This document shows positions 45,046-54,186 of a DNA stretch of 64,000 nt, piece by piece. The stretch spans positions 3,782,001 through 3,846,000 of the forward strand of contig OZ245815.1 of assembly GCA_965228425.1 (NCBI GenBank). Direction: 5' to 3'. Made by a program: the position numbers and the translations under genes. Within the stretch, counting starts at the first letter, position 1. Every line of letters starts with the position of its first letter. The notes under the pieces are model-generated. The model did no database searches. It worked only from the letters and a program-made list of their open reading frames with translations, and was not told where the DNA came from. The DNA comes from JAJFJD01 sp965228425. GTDB lineage: Bacteria > Pseudomonadota > Alphaproteobacteria > UBA8366.

Positions 45046-46524
45046 CTATCCCGCCAAGAAGGACGGTTTGGCGTCGAAGCCCGCCGCCCGCTCGATGACA
45101 TCCGCGATATGCAACACCGTCTCCTCGTCGAACGGTTTGCCGATCAGGTGCAACCCGAGCGGCAATCCCTGCGCCGACAATCCGGCGGGCACCGATATCG
45201 CCGGGAGCCCCGCCATACTGGCGGGCACGGTGAAGATGTCATTGAGATACATGGCGATCGGATCGTCCATCTTCTCGCCCTGCGCGAAAGCGGCGCTGGG
45301 TGTGGTCGGAGTGAGTACCGCGTCAACCTCCTCCCATGCTTTGCGGAAGTCTTCCGCGATCCGCGTCCGGACCTTTTGCGCCTGCAGGTAGTAGGCGTCG
45401 TAATACCCGGCCGACAATACATAGGTGCCGATCAGCACGCGCCGCTTGACCTCGTCGCCGAAACCTTCGGCGCGGGTGTTCTCGTACATCTCCTGCAGCG
45501 TGTCGCCGTCGACGCGCAAGCCGTATCTCACCCCATCGTAGCGCGCCAAATTGGACGACGCTTCCGCCGGCGCCACGATGTAATAGGCGGGCAAGGCGTA
45601 TTTCGTATGCGGCAGGCTGATGTCGACAATCTGCGCCCCCGCCTCCTTGAGCCATGCGATGCCCTGTTGCCAGAGTTTCTCGATCTCGTCCGGCATGCCG
45701 TCGAGCCGGTATTCCTTCGGCACACCGATCTTGAGATCGCGCACATCCCCGCCGAGCGCGGCCTCGTAGTCGGGCACGGGCAGGTCCACGCTGGTTGAAT
45801 CCTTGGGATCGAAGCCCGCCATCGCCCCCAGCATGATCGCGGTGTCGCGCACCGTGCGCGTCATCGGCCCCGCCTGATCCAGCGACGAAGCGAAGGCGAT
45901 GATGCCCCAGCGCGAACACCGGCCATAGGTCGGCTTCATGCCGACGACGCCGGTGAAGGCCGCGGGCTGACGGATCGAGCCGCCGGTATCCGTTCCGGTC
46001 GCGCCCAGTGCCGCATGCGCCGCGACCGCCGCCGCCGATCCGCCGGACGAGCCGCCGGGCACGAGTTTCTTTTCCGGCGCATCGGACGCATGCCACGGGT
46101 TTTCCACCGGGCCGTAATAGCTGGTCATGTTGGCCGAGCCCATCGCGAACTCGTCCATGTTGCATTTGCCGAGCATAGCGGCGCCCGCCGCCAAGAGGTT
46201 GCCGGATACGGTCGATTCATAGGCCGGTTTGAACCCGTCCAGGATGTGACTGCCCGCCGTCGACAACACGCCCTCGGTACAGAACAGGTCCTTGATGCCG
46301 AGTGGAATCCCCTCCAGCGCCCCGCCCTCGCCGTTCGCCAACCGTTCTTCGGACGCCTTGGCCGCATCCATCGCCTTTTCCGGTGTTTCGGCGACGAAGG
46401 CATTCAGCGGCCGGGCCGACTCGACGGCCTTGATATAGGTTCCGACGAAATCGGTCGGCGCCAGATCACCCTTGCGCATGGCGTCGCGGGCGTCCGCGAT
46501 CGTCAGGTCGAGCATATCCGCCAT
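45046..46524 (-). CDS. gatA: Glutamyl-tRNA amidotransferase subunit A
   Basis: A 492-aa amidase-signature enzyme that frees ammonia from glutamine. The Ser-cisSer-Lys triad is in GIKDLFCTEG (Lys), PGGSSGGSAAAVAA (cis-Ser) and TGTDTGGSIRQPAAF (nucleophile). Its ATG shares one base with the gatC stop (TAATG), and gatB follows after 23 bp. Confidence 0.97.
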   Translation of the reverse strand: MADMLDLTIADARDAMRKGDLAPTDFVGTYIKAVESARPLNAFVAETPEKAMDAAKASEERLANGEGGALEGIPLGIKDLFCTEGVLSTAGSHILDGFKPAYESTVSGNLLAAGAAMLGKCNMDEFAMGSANMTSYYGPVENPWHASDAPEKKLVPGGSSGGSAAAVAAHAALGATGTDTGGSIRQPAAFTGVVGMKPTYGRCSRWGIIAFASSLDQAGPMTRTVRDTAIMLGAMAGFDPKDSTSVDLPVPDYEAALGGDVRDLKIGVPKEYRLDGMPDEIEKLWQQGIAWLKEAGAQIVDISLPHTKYALPAYYIVAPAEASSNLARYDGVRYGLRVDGDTLQEMYENTRAEGFGDEVKRRVLIGTYVLSAGYYDAYYLQAQKVRTRIAEDFRKAWEEVDAVLTPTTPSAAFAQGEKMDDPIAMYLNDIFTVPASMAGLPAISVPAGLSAQGLPLGLHLIGKPFDEETVLHIADVIERAAGFDAKPSFLAG

Positions 46525-46811
46525 TACTCGACGACCTTCGGGACGGTGAAGAAGCCGTCGGCCGCTGCCGGCGCATTTGCCGTTACGCGATCCCGATATC
46601 CGCCGTCGGTGACGGTGTCTTTTCGCTTCGGCGAGACCGCCTCCACCACCGACGTCATCGGCGGCACGTTTTCGGTGTCGACCTCGCTAAGCTGCTCGAC
46701 CCATCCCAGGATATTGGATAGTTCGCCCGCGAGCGCTTCCTGGTCTTCTTCCGGAACCTTGATGCGGGCCAAGGTGGCAATTTTCGCGACGGTCGCTTTA
46801 TCGATGGTCAT
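46524..46811 (-). CDS. gatC: Glutamyl-tRNA amidotransferase subunit C
   Basis: 95 aa: IDKATVAKIATLARIKVPEE, LSNILGWVEQLSEVDTENVPPMTSV and the C-terminal FFTVPKVVE. It stabilises GatA-GatB. It is the first gene of the operon, divergent from the histidine kinase gene. Confidence 0.96.
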   Translation of the reverse strand: MTIDKATVAKIATLARIKVPEEDQEALAGELSNILGWVEQLSEVDTENVPPMTSVVEAVSPKRKDTVTDGGYRDRVTANAPAAADGFFTVPKVVE

Positions 46812-47000
46812 ACCCGGTCGAATCTCCTGCTTGCCTCCGCCCTGGAGGCCGCGCGGACGCTATCATTGGCCAACATTGACGGCAAGACCGCAGGCGCTAC
46901 GGCCCGTGACGCGACGATCGTCGAAATCCACACAACCCGGAGTAGATATTTTGTAAGCCGGCACGATCTTTAACTGTGAATTAGCAAATTTCTAGTCTAA

Positions 47001-48410
47001 ATGCCGGGAAATCTAGCAACACCAAGCACCGACCCGGCAGCCTTTATGACTCGACCCCAAAAGCCGTCAACCGCAGCGCATGACGGCGAGCCACACCCCG
47101 AATCCAAGAGACCGTTTTTGACGTCGATTTCGGGGAACGGATCGAAGGTGCGGGACTTGCTGATCGCCTGCAGCATGCCGCTGGTCATCGTCGGCGCGCT
47201 GCATGCCCTGGATATCTGTCTCGGCATGTACCTGCCGAGTTTCATCGGAATACATCATGGCATTCATTACGATGAACTCGCGGTTGCCCTAGTCCTGGGC
47301 CTTTCCGGATTAGCATGGTCTCTCAAGCGACATCGCCGAAACATCGGCAAGACCAACGACAATTCACGGGTCAATTTACTGCGCCAATCCGGGTTCAGAG
47401 ACCTGATCGTCGCGTGTGCCCTGCCTGCAATCTTTTTCGCGATTGTCGTCGTGGGAGATTTGGACCTCTCCGAAAAATTTGCGGATTTCGCGGAAGAGCA
47501 CGAAGCCTATGAAATCGACGAACTGCCTTTTATCCTGTTGTTGACGCTATCCGGTTTTTCCTGGCTCTCTTGGCGCCAATGGCGGCGATACGAGACGGAG
47601 GTGGAGCGCCGCCACAAGCTCGAGTCCGAAATTATCAACACCCGCGCTGTCGCGCACGAGGCAACCGACAATCAATCGGCCTTTCTTGCGAACTTGAGCC
47701 ATGAATTGCGCACGCCGCTCAACGCCATCATCGGCTTTTCGCAGATGATCGAACAGGAAATCTACGGCCCCATCGGCAATGCGAAATACAAGGAATATCT
47801 CGGGACGATCCATCGCAGCGCCACACTGCTCGACGAACTCGTCGGCGATTGTCTTGAGATCGAAAAGATCGAAACGGGCACCAACGAATTGCGGTTCAAA
47901 GCTTGCCGCATCCCACAAATCGTTGAGTCCGTCTTGCCGATTGTCGAACCCGCCGTGCGAAGCGCGGGCGTTTCGATCATCACGGATTTCCCGGCAGCGT
48001 TGCCCCGCCTGCTCGTCGACGTTCCGGCAATGAACAAGATCATCCTCAATCTGCTGACCAATGCGATCAAGTACAACAAACGCAATGGCAGCGTGTCCAT
48101 TTCCGCCGACTGCCCCGCGGCCGGCCCCTATACGTTGATCGTCGAAGATACTGGGATCGGTATCGACCCCAGTGACCTGGACAAAATCCTGGAACCTTTC
48201 CAGCGCGGCGAAAGCCCGCTCGTCAAATCCCGCGAAGGTACCGGGCTCGGCCTAAATATCGTGAAACGCCTGATCGATCAGCACGAAGCCACGATAACCT
48301 TCCACAGCACGCCAAATGTCGGTACAAGGGTCAGGATATCGTTTCCGCCGGAGCGCATCGTGCGGCCCTCGCTGGCTGGTCCGGGGACCGCCGCGTCCGC
48401 ACCGCAATAG
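47001..48410 (+). CDS. Orphan sensor histidine kinase with duplicated membrane sensor module
   Basis: 469 aa. Residues about 50-114 and 132-197 are two copies of one module (RDLLIACSMP / RDLIVACALP; HYDEL / EIDEL; LGLSGLAWSLKRHRR / LTLSGFSWLSWRQWRR), each with two transmembrane helices around a short outside loop. A coiled coil follows, then HisKA with the phospho-His in FLANLSHELRTPLNAIIGFSQMI (about residue 234), in a PdhS/DivJ-like context (YGPIGNAKYKEYL). HATPase_c follows with an N-box (LLTNAIKYN), VEDTGIGI and GTGLGLNIVKRL. No response regulator is adjacent. The gene is inserted between gatC and ruvX. ATG 47046 is an alternative start. Confidence 0.9.
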   Translation: MPGNLATPSTDPAAFMTRPQKPSTAAHDGEPHPESKRPFLTSISGNGSKVRDLLIACSMPLVIVGALHALDICLGMYLPSFIGIHHGIHYDELAVALVLGLSGLAWSLKRHRRNIGKTNDNSRVNLLRQSGFRDLIVACALPAIFFAIVVVGDLDLSEKFADFAEEHEAYEIDELPFILLLTLSGFSWLSWRQWRRYETEVERRHKLESEIINTRAVAHEATDNQSAFLANLSHELRTPLNAIIGFSQMIEQEIYGPIGNAKYKEYLGTIHRSATLLDELVGDCLEIEKIETGTNELRFKACRIPQIVESVLPIVEPAVRSAGVSIITDFPAALPRLLVDVPAMNKIILNLLTNAIKYNKRNGSVSISADCPAAGPYTLIVEDTGIGIDPSDLDKILEPFQRGESPLVKSREGTGLGLNIVKRLIDQHEATITFHSTPNVGTRVRISFPPERIVRPSLAGPGTAASAPQ

Positions 48411-48484
48411 TCGGCAAAGATTTGCCGGTCGAACCGTAAACGCACATGTCGGCGACCGGCCTTGTCGAAACCCGCCGGACGACC

Positions 48485-48949
48485 ATGACCATTTGCGCCC
48501 TGAACGAGATCAAGACACAGCTTCCCGCCGGCACCCGGCTCCTCGGGATCGACCTCGGCGCGAAAACCATCGGCATGGCGGTATCCGACCCGGGACTTAT
48601 CGTTGCGAGCCCGGTCGGCACCATACGCCGCACCAAATTCTCCAAAGACTTCGACGCCCTGACGGCAACGATTGCGGAAAAGAACGTCGGCGGCCTTGTC
48701 ATCGGACTACCCATCAACATGGACGGCAGCGAGGGGCCACGTTGCCAGTCCACCCGGCAATTCGCGGCCAATATCCTTGAGCGGACGGACATTCCGATCT
48801 GTTTCTGGGACGAACGCCTGTCGACCGCCGCGGTCGAGCGCATCCTGGTCGACGAAGCCGACATGACTAGGAAGCGGCGCGGCCAGGTCGTCGACACCAT
48901 GGCGGCGGGCTATATCCTGCAAGGCGCATTGGACGCCCTGCCCCGATAG
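48485..48949 (+). CDS. ruvX: Putative pre-16S rRNA nuclease / Holliday junction resolvase RuvX (YqgF)
   Basis: A 154-aa RNase H-fold protein: RLLGIDLGAKTIGMAVSDPG (first catalytic Asp), VIGLPINMDGSEGPRCQSTRQFA, WDERLSTAAVERIL and a C-terminal DTMAAGYILQGALD (last Asp). It matures the 5' end of 16S rRNA. Family alignment favours the start at 48485 (TICALNEI...); ATG 48446 would add 13 residues. Confidence 0.93.
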   Translation: MTICALNEIKTQLPAGTRLLGIDLGAKTIGMAVSDPGLIVASPVGTIRRTKFSKDFDALTATIAEKNVGGLVIGLPINMDGSEGPRCQSTRQFAANILERTDIPICFWDERLSTAAVERILVDEADMTRKRRGQVVDTMAAGYILQGALDALPR

Positions 48950-48994
48950 CCGATCCGTCGATCAACACCCCGCCGGACCGTCAGGCTGAGCTGA

Positions 48995-49648
48995 TTACAA
49001 TTTCCGAGCCTGGCCGATCGGCAGATTAGATATGCGCGCCATGTCACCCGTGGCGAAGAGGGTCGGATCCGCGACGTAGTCGAGCAGCATTTCCGTCGCA
49101 TCCACACCCCAGAAAAGTTCGCCATCGACTTCGAACGTCGGTACGCCGAACACCCCCTTCGACAACGCTTCTTCCGTATTGGCCCGCAGCGTCGCCTTGA
49201 CCATTGGATCGGCAATGCGATCCGAAGCCTCCGCCGCGTCCAGTCCCAGGCGCTCGGTCGCCATGGCCCACCCTTCCTCGGAGGCGACGTCACGGCCTTC
49301 GCCGAAAATAACGTCGAAGATCGTGGCGATGGCCTCGCGCGATCCATCCTGCGCCACCGCAAGCCGTAGCGCAGGCAGCGGATTGAACGGGTGCGCCGGC
49401 GGCATCGTAAACGCGATCCCGTTCCGGTCGGCGAACCACTTGCAGTAGCGATAGGTATGCCGCCGCTTTTCGGGAATCTCGGCCGGGCCCTTATGCTCCC
49501 AGTGCCCCAACAAGCCAGCAAACAGCACCGGCTTGCATGTGACGCCCAACGATGGCGGGAGGTGATGGAATCGGGCGAACTGGAAATAGGCGAACGGCGA
49601 AATGAAGTCGAAATACCAATCGGCCTGCTTCGGGGACTTGTCGATCAT
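48995..49648 (-). CDS. 2-hydroxychromene-2-carboxylate isomerase (DsbA-like kappa-GST fold)
   Basis: 217 aa: YFDFISPFAYFQFARF carries the catalytic Ser that replaces the DsbA Cys pair, and GVFGVPTFEVDGELFWGVD contains the cis-Pro. HCCA isomerase uses glutathione in naphthalene degradation, but many homologues lie outside such pathways and no other naphthalene gene is here. The ATG at 49648 follows AAGGAG by 5 nt. It lies on the opposite strand to ruvX and pyrB, inserted between them. Confidence 0.9.
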   Translation of the reverse strand: MIDKSPKQADWYFDFISPFAYFQFARFHHLPPSLGVTCKPVLFAGLLGHWEHKGPAEIPEKRRHTYRYCKWFADRNGIAFTMPPAHPFNPLPALRLAVAQDGSREAIATIFDVIFGEGRDVASEEGWAMATERLGLDAAEASDRIADPMVKATLRANTEEALSKGVFGVPTFEVDGELFWGVDATEMLLDYVADPTLFATGDMARISNLPIGQARKL

Positions 49649-49881
49649 CGTCACTCCTTCGGATCGCGCCGAGGTCATTCGCCCGCGCAATCCTTCTATT
49701 CCTTCTACCCTTAGTAGCGCGGGCGCCTAGGGCAATCCAGCGTGAGCTTGCGCACCGCGACTCAGGCCGTCGCAAGCGCCGCGCCGAGCCGCGACGATTA
49801 CGGTCACGGAAGCCACGGATTCCGGCCTTTTGCCGGTTCCGCTTGCGCCCCCTACCACCGGGTGCTTAAAGTGCCGCTTTA

Positions 49882-50868
49882 ATGAGCGCTGCGCGCAAAT
49901 CCAAGAAAAAATCCACGCCGGAGGCGGTCTATCGCTTCCCCCACCGGCATCTTCTCGGCATTGAAGGTTTGTCCGCGGAGGAGATCGAGTTGATCCTCGA
50001 TCTGGCCGATTCCTACGTCGAACAAAACCGGCAGCCGAATAAGAAAAGCGACGTGCTGCGCGGCCGAACGCTGATCAATCTCTTCTTCGAAGACTCCACC
50101 CGGACTCGCACCTCCTTCGAACTCGCCGGCAAGCGGCTCGGCGGCGACGTCATCAACATGTCCGTCTCGACCAGCTCGATCAAGAAGGGCGAGACCCTGA
50201 TGGACACGGCGATGACCCTCAATGCCATGCATCCGGACGTACTCTGCGTGCGGCACGGCGATTCCGGGGCGGTGAAGCTGCTCAGCGAGAAGGTGAACTG
50301 TTCGGTCGTCAATGGCGGCGACGGCACCCACGAGCATCCGACACAGGCGTTGCTCGACGCGCAGACGATCCGACGCCGCAAGGGCAAGATCGCGGGTCTC
50401 ACGGTCGCCATCTGCGGTGACATTTTGCACAGCCGGGTTGCGCGATCGAACATGCACCTGCTGTCCACCATGGGTGCCCGCGTGCGCCTCGTAGCGCCGC
50501 CGACCCTGTTGCCCGCCGCCGTCGACCGGTATGGCGTCGAGGTGTTCAACAACATCAAGGACGGCATCGCCGGCTGCGACATCGTGATGATGCTGCGGCT
50601 GCAACAGGAACGCATGAAGGGCATGTTCGTCCCGTCGATCCGCGAGTATTTCCACTTCTTCGGCCTCACGGCCGAGAAACTGGCCTTCGCGAAACCCGAT
50701 GCGCTGGTCATGCATCCCGGCCCGATGAACCGCGGCGTCGAGATCGATTCCGAACTCGCGGACGATATCGACCGCTCGCTGATCCGCGAACAGGTGGAGA
50801 TGGGCGTTGCCGTCCGCATGGCCTGTTTCGACCTGCTGACGCGGGACCGCCCCGGAAACGAGCCGTGA
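49882..50868 (+). CDS. pyrB: Aspartate carbamoyltransferase catalytic subunit
   Basis: 328 aa. Carbamoyl-phosphate site STRTRTSFELAGKRLGGDVINM and HEHPTQALLDAQTI; aspartate-side loop RLQQERMKG and MHPGPMNRGVEID. Second step of de novo pyrimidine synthesis. The N-terminal extension is as in class A/C bacterial enzymes that assemble with a dihydroorotase-like partner. The pyrC-like gene overlaps it by 4 bp. Confidence 0.97.
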   Translation: MSAARKSKKKSTPEAVYRFPHRHLLGIEGLSAEEIELILDLADSYVEQNRQPNKKSDVLRGRTLINLFFEDSTRTRTSFELAGKRLGGDVINMSVSTSSIKKGETLMDTAMTLNAMHPDVLCVRHGDSGAVKLLSEKVNCSVVNGGDGTHEHPTQALLDAQTIRRRKGKIAGLTVAICGDILHSRVARSNMHLLSTMGARVRLVAPPTLLPAAVDRYGVEVFNNIKDGIAGCDIVMMLRLQQERMKGMFVPSIREYFHFFGLTAEKLAFAKPDALVMHPGPMNRGVEIDSELADDIDRSLIREQVEMGVAVRMACFDLLTRDRPGNEP

Positions 50869-52157
50869 CCGAAGAGCGGATCGCCTATCTCAATGCAAGG
50901 CTGCTCGATCCAGAGACTCGCCTGGACACGCCGGGCGCGCTGCTGACGCAGGATGGCCGCATCGCCGATTTCGGACCGGACCTGTTCAAGGATGGCGCAC
51001 CCTCGGTCAGCCAAGTCGTAGACTGCAAAGGGCTCTGCCTGACGCCCGGCCTGGTGGATATGCGGGTGCAGCTTCGCGAGCCCGGCGAGGAACACAAGGA
51101 AACGATCGACACGGCCGGTGACGCCGCCGCCAACGGCGGCGTCACAACGATGATCTGCCTGCCAAACACCCATCCGGTCATCGACGACGTGTCGGTCGTC
51201 GAATTCATCGCCCGCCGCGCACAGGAAGCGAACCGCGTGAAGATCAAGTGCTACGGCTCGGTGACGCGCGGTCTCAAGGGCGCCGAATTGACCGAGATGG
51301 GGTTGCTGTCCGAGGCCGGCGCCGTCGCCTTTACCGACGGCATCAAACCCGTCGTCGACGCGCTCGTCATGCGCCGCGCACTCAGTTACGCCAAGGGCTT
51401 CGGATTGCTGATTATCCAGCACCCGGAAGACCCGTCCCTCGCGGGTGACGGCGTGATGAACGAGGGTGAAATCGCGACCCGCCTGGGTCTCGGCGGCATT
51501 CCGACACAGGCCGAAGTCATGATGATCGAACGCGACCTGCGATTGGTCGAATTGACGGGCGCGCGCTATCACGCTGCTCATCTTTCGACGGCCAGCGCAG
51601 TCGAAGCGATCCGTCAGGCGAAGGATCGCGGCTTGCCGGTCACCTGCGACACGGCCCCGCATTACTTCGCGCTGAACGAAACCGCGGTCGGCGAATACCG
51701 GACGTTCGCCAAGGTCTCACCACCGCTCCGCAGCGAGGACGACCGGCGCGCCGTCGTGGAAGGACTGGCCGATGGCACGATTGACGCAATCGCAAGCGAC
51801 CACGCACCGCACGACCAGGACTCGAAACGGCTGCCGTTCCACCAAGCGGAGTTCGGCGCGGTCGGTCTGGAAACGCTGCTCCCGCTGACGCTCGAACTGG
51901 TCCATAACGGGCATCTCGACTTGCTGACCGCCCTTTCTAAGGTCAGCCGCACGCCGGCCGCATTGATGGGCCAACCGTGTGGCCGATTGAAACGCGGCGC
52001 CCCCGCGGATCTCGTCTTGATCGACCTCGATACGCCCTGGCAAATCGCCGAAGAGAAACTGCGCAGCAAGTCGAAGAACTCACCTTATGATATGCGGCCG
52101 GTTCAGGGTCGCGCCGTCCGAACCGTCGTCGGCGGCCGGACCGCCTATAGCGACTGA
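50865..52157 (+). CDS. pyrC: Dihydroorotase-like protein, HxH metal motif lost (PyrC'/PyrX type)
   Basis: A 430-aa class I dihydroorotase fold: PGLVDMRVQLREPGEEHKETI, ANGGVTTMICLPNTHPVIDD, YHAAHLSTASAV, TCDTAPHYFALNE and ASDHAPHD. In active enzymes the segment after PGLVDM is H-x-H, the binuclear zinc ligands. Here it is Arg67-Val-Gln69, while the later His and Asp positions remain. Such proteins (PyrC' of Pseudomonas) are inactive and serve as a scaffold for PyrB; a separate active PyrC should then exist elsewhere. Starts at GTG overlapping the pyrB stop (GTGA). Confidence 0.9.
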   Translation: MTEERIAYLNARLLDPETRLDTPGALLTQDGRIADFGPDLFKDGAPSVSQVVDCKGLCLTPGLVDMRVQLREPGEEHKETIDTAGDAAANGGVTTMICLPNTHPVIDDVSVVEFIARRAQEANRVKIKCYGSVTRGLKGAELTEMGLLSEAGAVAFTDGIKPVVDALVMRRALSYAKGFGLLIIQHPEDPSLAGDGVMNEGEIATRLGLGGIPTQAEVMMIERDLRLVELTGARYHAAHLSTASAVEAIRQAKDRGLPVTCDTAPHYFALNETAVGEYRTFAKVSPPLRSEDDRRAVVEGLADGTIDAIASDHAPHDQDSKRLPFHQAEFGAVGLETLLPLTLELVHNGHLDLLTALSKVSRTPAALMGQPCGRLKRGAPADLVLIDLDTPWQIAEEKLRSKSKNSPYDMRPVQGRAVRTVVGGRTAYSD

Positions 52158-52168
52158 TCGAGGAACCG

Positions 52169-52780
52169 ATGGCAGACGGCACGTCATATGCGATCGCACT
52201 CTTGGGCAGCTACCTGCTCGGTTCCATCCCATTCGGGCTGCTGCTGGCATCGGTCGCCGGCCTCGGCGACATTCGCTCTATCGGATCGGGCAACATCGGC
52301 GCGACCAATGTCCTTCGAACCGGCAACAAGACGGTCGCCTTCCTGACGTTGCTTTGCGACATCGCGAAAGGCGCGGCGGCGGTGGCGGCCGTGCGATGGA
52401 TGTGGCCGGATGCAACGTTGCTGCCCGCTGCGGCGGCGCTCGCGGCGATTATCGGCCACTTATTTCCGGTCTGGTTGAAGTTCAAAGGCGGCAAGGGCAT
52501 CGCCACCGCGGGCGGGTCCCTGCTCACGCTGGCGTGGCCGGTCGGCGTTATCAGCGGCGCGATCTGGCTTCTGTTTGCCATCCTGTTCCGGTACTCCTCG
52601 CTGGCGTCCATCGTCGCCGTCGCATCGACACCCTTTCTCGCGCTTTATTATTTGGATGAAACGCAGGCGATGTTCGTCGCGGTCATTGCGGTGCTGATAC
52701 TGCTTCGCCATCACACGAATATCCGCCGCCTTCTCAAAGGCGAAGAGCCGAAAATCGGCAAGAAATCGGCAACGGAATAG
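52169..52780 (+). CDS. plsY: Glycerol-3-phosphate acyltransferase PlsY
   Basis: A 203-aa inner-membrane protein with about five to six helices and the three PlsY loop motifs: GSIPFG...IRSIGSGNIGATNVLR, LFPVWLKFKGGKGIATAGG and the later LLRHHTNIRRLLKGEEPKIG. It transfers acyl from acyl-phosphate to glycerol-3-phosphate at the start of phospholipid synthesis. It lies 11 bp after pyrC in the same operon. Confidence 0.96.
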   Translation: MADGTSYAIALLGSYLLGSIPFGLLLASVAGLGDIRSIGSGNIGATNVLRTGNKTVAFLTLLCDIAKGAAAVAAVRWMWPDATLLPAAAALAAIIGHLFPVWLKFKGGKGIATAGGSLLTLAWPVGVISGAIWLLFAILFRYSSLASIVAVASTPFLALYYLDETQAMFVAVIAVLILLRHHTNIRRLLKGEEPKIGKKSATE

Positions 52781-53009
52781 AAAAACCCGCAATTCCTAGA
52801 CGACTGTGCAAACCCGATTGCGCGGCGAACAGGCGCGCGCGTTGTTCTCGTATTCGATAGCAAGGTCGAGAACGCACAGATACTACATAAAGTATCCAAC
52901 TTTACTTGCTTTTACTTATATAATTCATGATATAGTCTCACTCTCGATTGAACTATCAAACCCTATAAACAGTCTTTGATCGGCCACCACGCCCGAGAGG
53001 CACGGACGC
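52781..53009. other. AT-rich intergenic region before the unrecognised 355-aa gene
   Basis: 229 bp. Bases about 52880-52945 are strikingly AT-rich against the surroundings and contain TATAAT (52919-52924) without a convincing -35 box. They probably carry the promoter of the next gene and mark the border of an inserted segment. Confidence 0.4.
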
Positions 53010-54077
53010 ATGGCACGGAAAGCTGCTTCGAACGGGGCGGACAAGGATGCGTTGCACATCCTGCCCCTTTCCCAAATCCCCTTGGAGACACAAGCGCTCC
53101 GCGATACCCGTCTAATCAAGAACACCCATCTCGAAGGTGTGGTCGAGCTATTCAACGAGAACGGCAGCGGCAGCGGCCAAATCGAACCGCATGACTTGCG
53201 GCACGTCTTCGACATGTCGCGAACCGGCCGCCAGGATATCAATATCATCCGGTCGCTCTGCGGCCTCCCGAGCTTCGATGTCTACAGTCTCCGCATCAAC
53301 CTCCGCAAACTCGGCATCACCATCGAGGATCACGACAGCCTGAAACTTTCCGATGCGAAGGCCGGCCAACTCGAGAATCATATGCGCGTGTTCACCCGCC
53401 CGCTCATCGCGACCATCTACGGATCTTCTGAGGCCGAGGCCCGATCGCTGCGCGACATCGTCGCACTTTTCGCCACCCCTGACCTTGAATTGGCCCGAAA
53501 GAACCTGCGCCGGCTCTCGGCAACGCTCAATGTCGACATCGGCGAAATCCCTGGCTTTCTTCAAGACTACGGGGATGTCTACCTGTCGCTTGCCTACTAT
53601 CAATTCTGCCTAGAGGAAGACGCGCCGAGATTGAAGCGCTTCCTCACGGAGATGCAGGCACTCAAAGAGGACCCGAGGTTTCATTCCGATAGGGCGTTTC
53701 AGCGAAGCTGTTCGATGATCGAAGAAAAACTGATGCTGGTGTTCCGTGAGGTGAACGACATTTTGACCGCCTTCCGGGCACGGACGGCGAATCTCTGGAA
53801 AGACCTTTCGAACGAACGGTTTCGCGATATGGAACGACTCGTGTTGGCGCACCAGACCCAGATCGGCGGAGCGCTGTGCGCGATAACGGTGAAGATGAAC
53901 GCATGGAATGTCAGCTTCCCTTCCCCAACCGCGGGCAATCCGGCGGCGCGAGTCGACTTCATTCTGCGCGATATGCAGCAAGGGCTTGAGAACATCGAGC
54001 CCATCGGACCGGTGGACGCTGCGCCCGCCGTCCCGGATGTCGGCGAACCCGAGGACCTGGACTACGCGGAAATCTGA
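53010..54077 (+). CDS. Unrecognised 355-aa protein
   Basis: A soluble, mostly helical protein without signal peptide or membrane helix. I recognise no domain. Visible features: a basic N-terminus, LEGVVELFNENGSGSGQIEPHDLRHVFDMSR, GLPSFDVYSLRINLRKLGI, a long helical middle (ARSLRDIVALFATPDLELARKNLRRL) and an acidic proline-rich tail (AAPAVPDVGEPEDLDYAEI). Codon use is consistent with a real gene over its whole length. It stands alone between plsY and the dioxygenase, in the interrupted housekeeping block. Confidence 0.75.
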   Translation: MARKAASNGADKDALHILPLSQIPLETQALRDTRLIKNTHLEGVVELFNENGSGSGQIEPHDLRHVFDMSRTGRQDINIIRSLCGLPSFDVYSLRINLRKLGITIEDHDSLKLSDAKAGQLENHMRVFTRPLIATIYGSSEAEARSLRDIVALFATPDLELARKNLRRLSATLNVDIGEIPGFLQDYGDVYLSLAYYQFCLEEDAPRLKRFLTEMQALKEDPRFHSDRAFQRSCSMIEEKLMLVFREVNDILTAFRARTANLWKDLSNERFRDMERLVLAHQTQIGGALCAITVKMNAWNVSFPSPTAGNPAARVDFILRDMQQGLENIEPIGPVDAAPAVPDVGEPEDLDYAEI

Positions 54078-54186
54078 CGGACCCGATCGGTGACGCTACC
54101 CCGATTATGCGGCCGAGGGCGGTTTTAGATAGAATAAGCGTCCGAGACCGGAACAGACCGGACAGCTCCGATACCGAGGACCGGCC

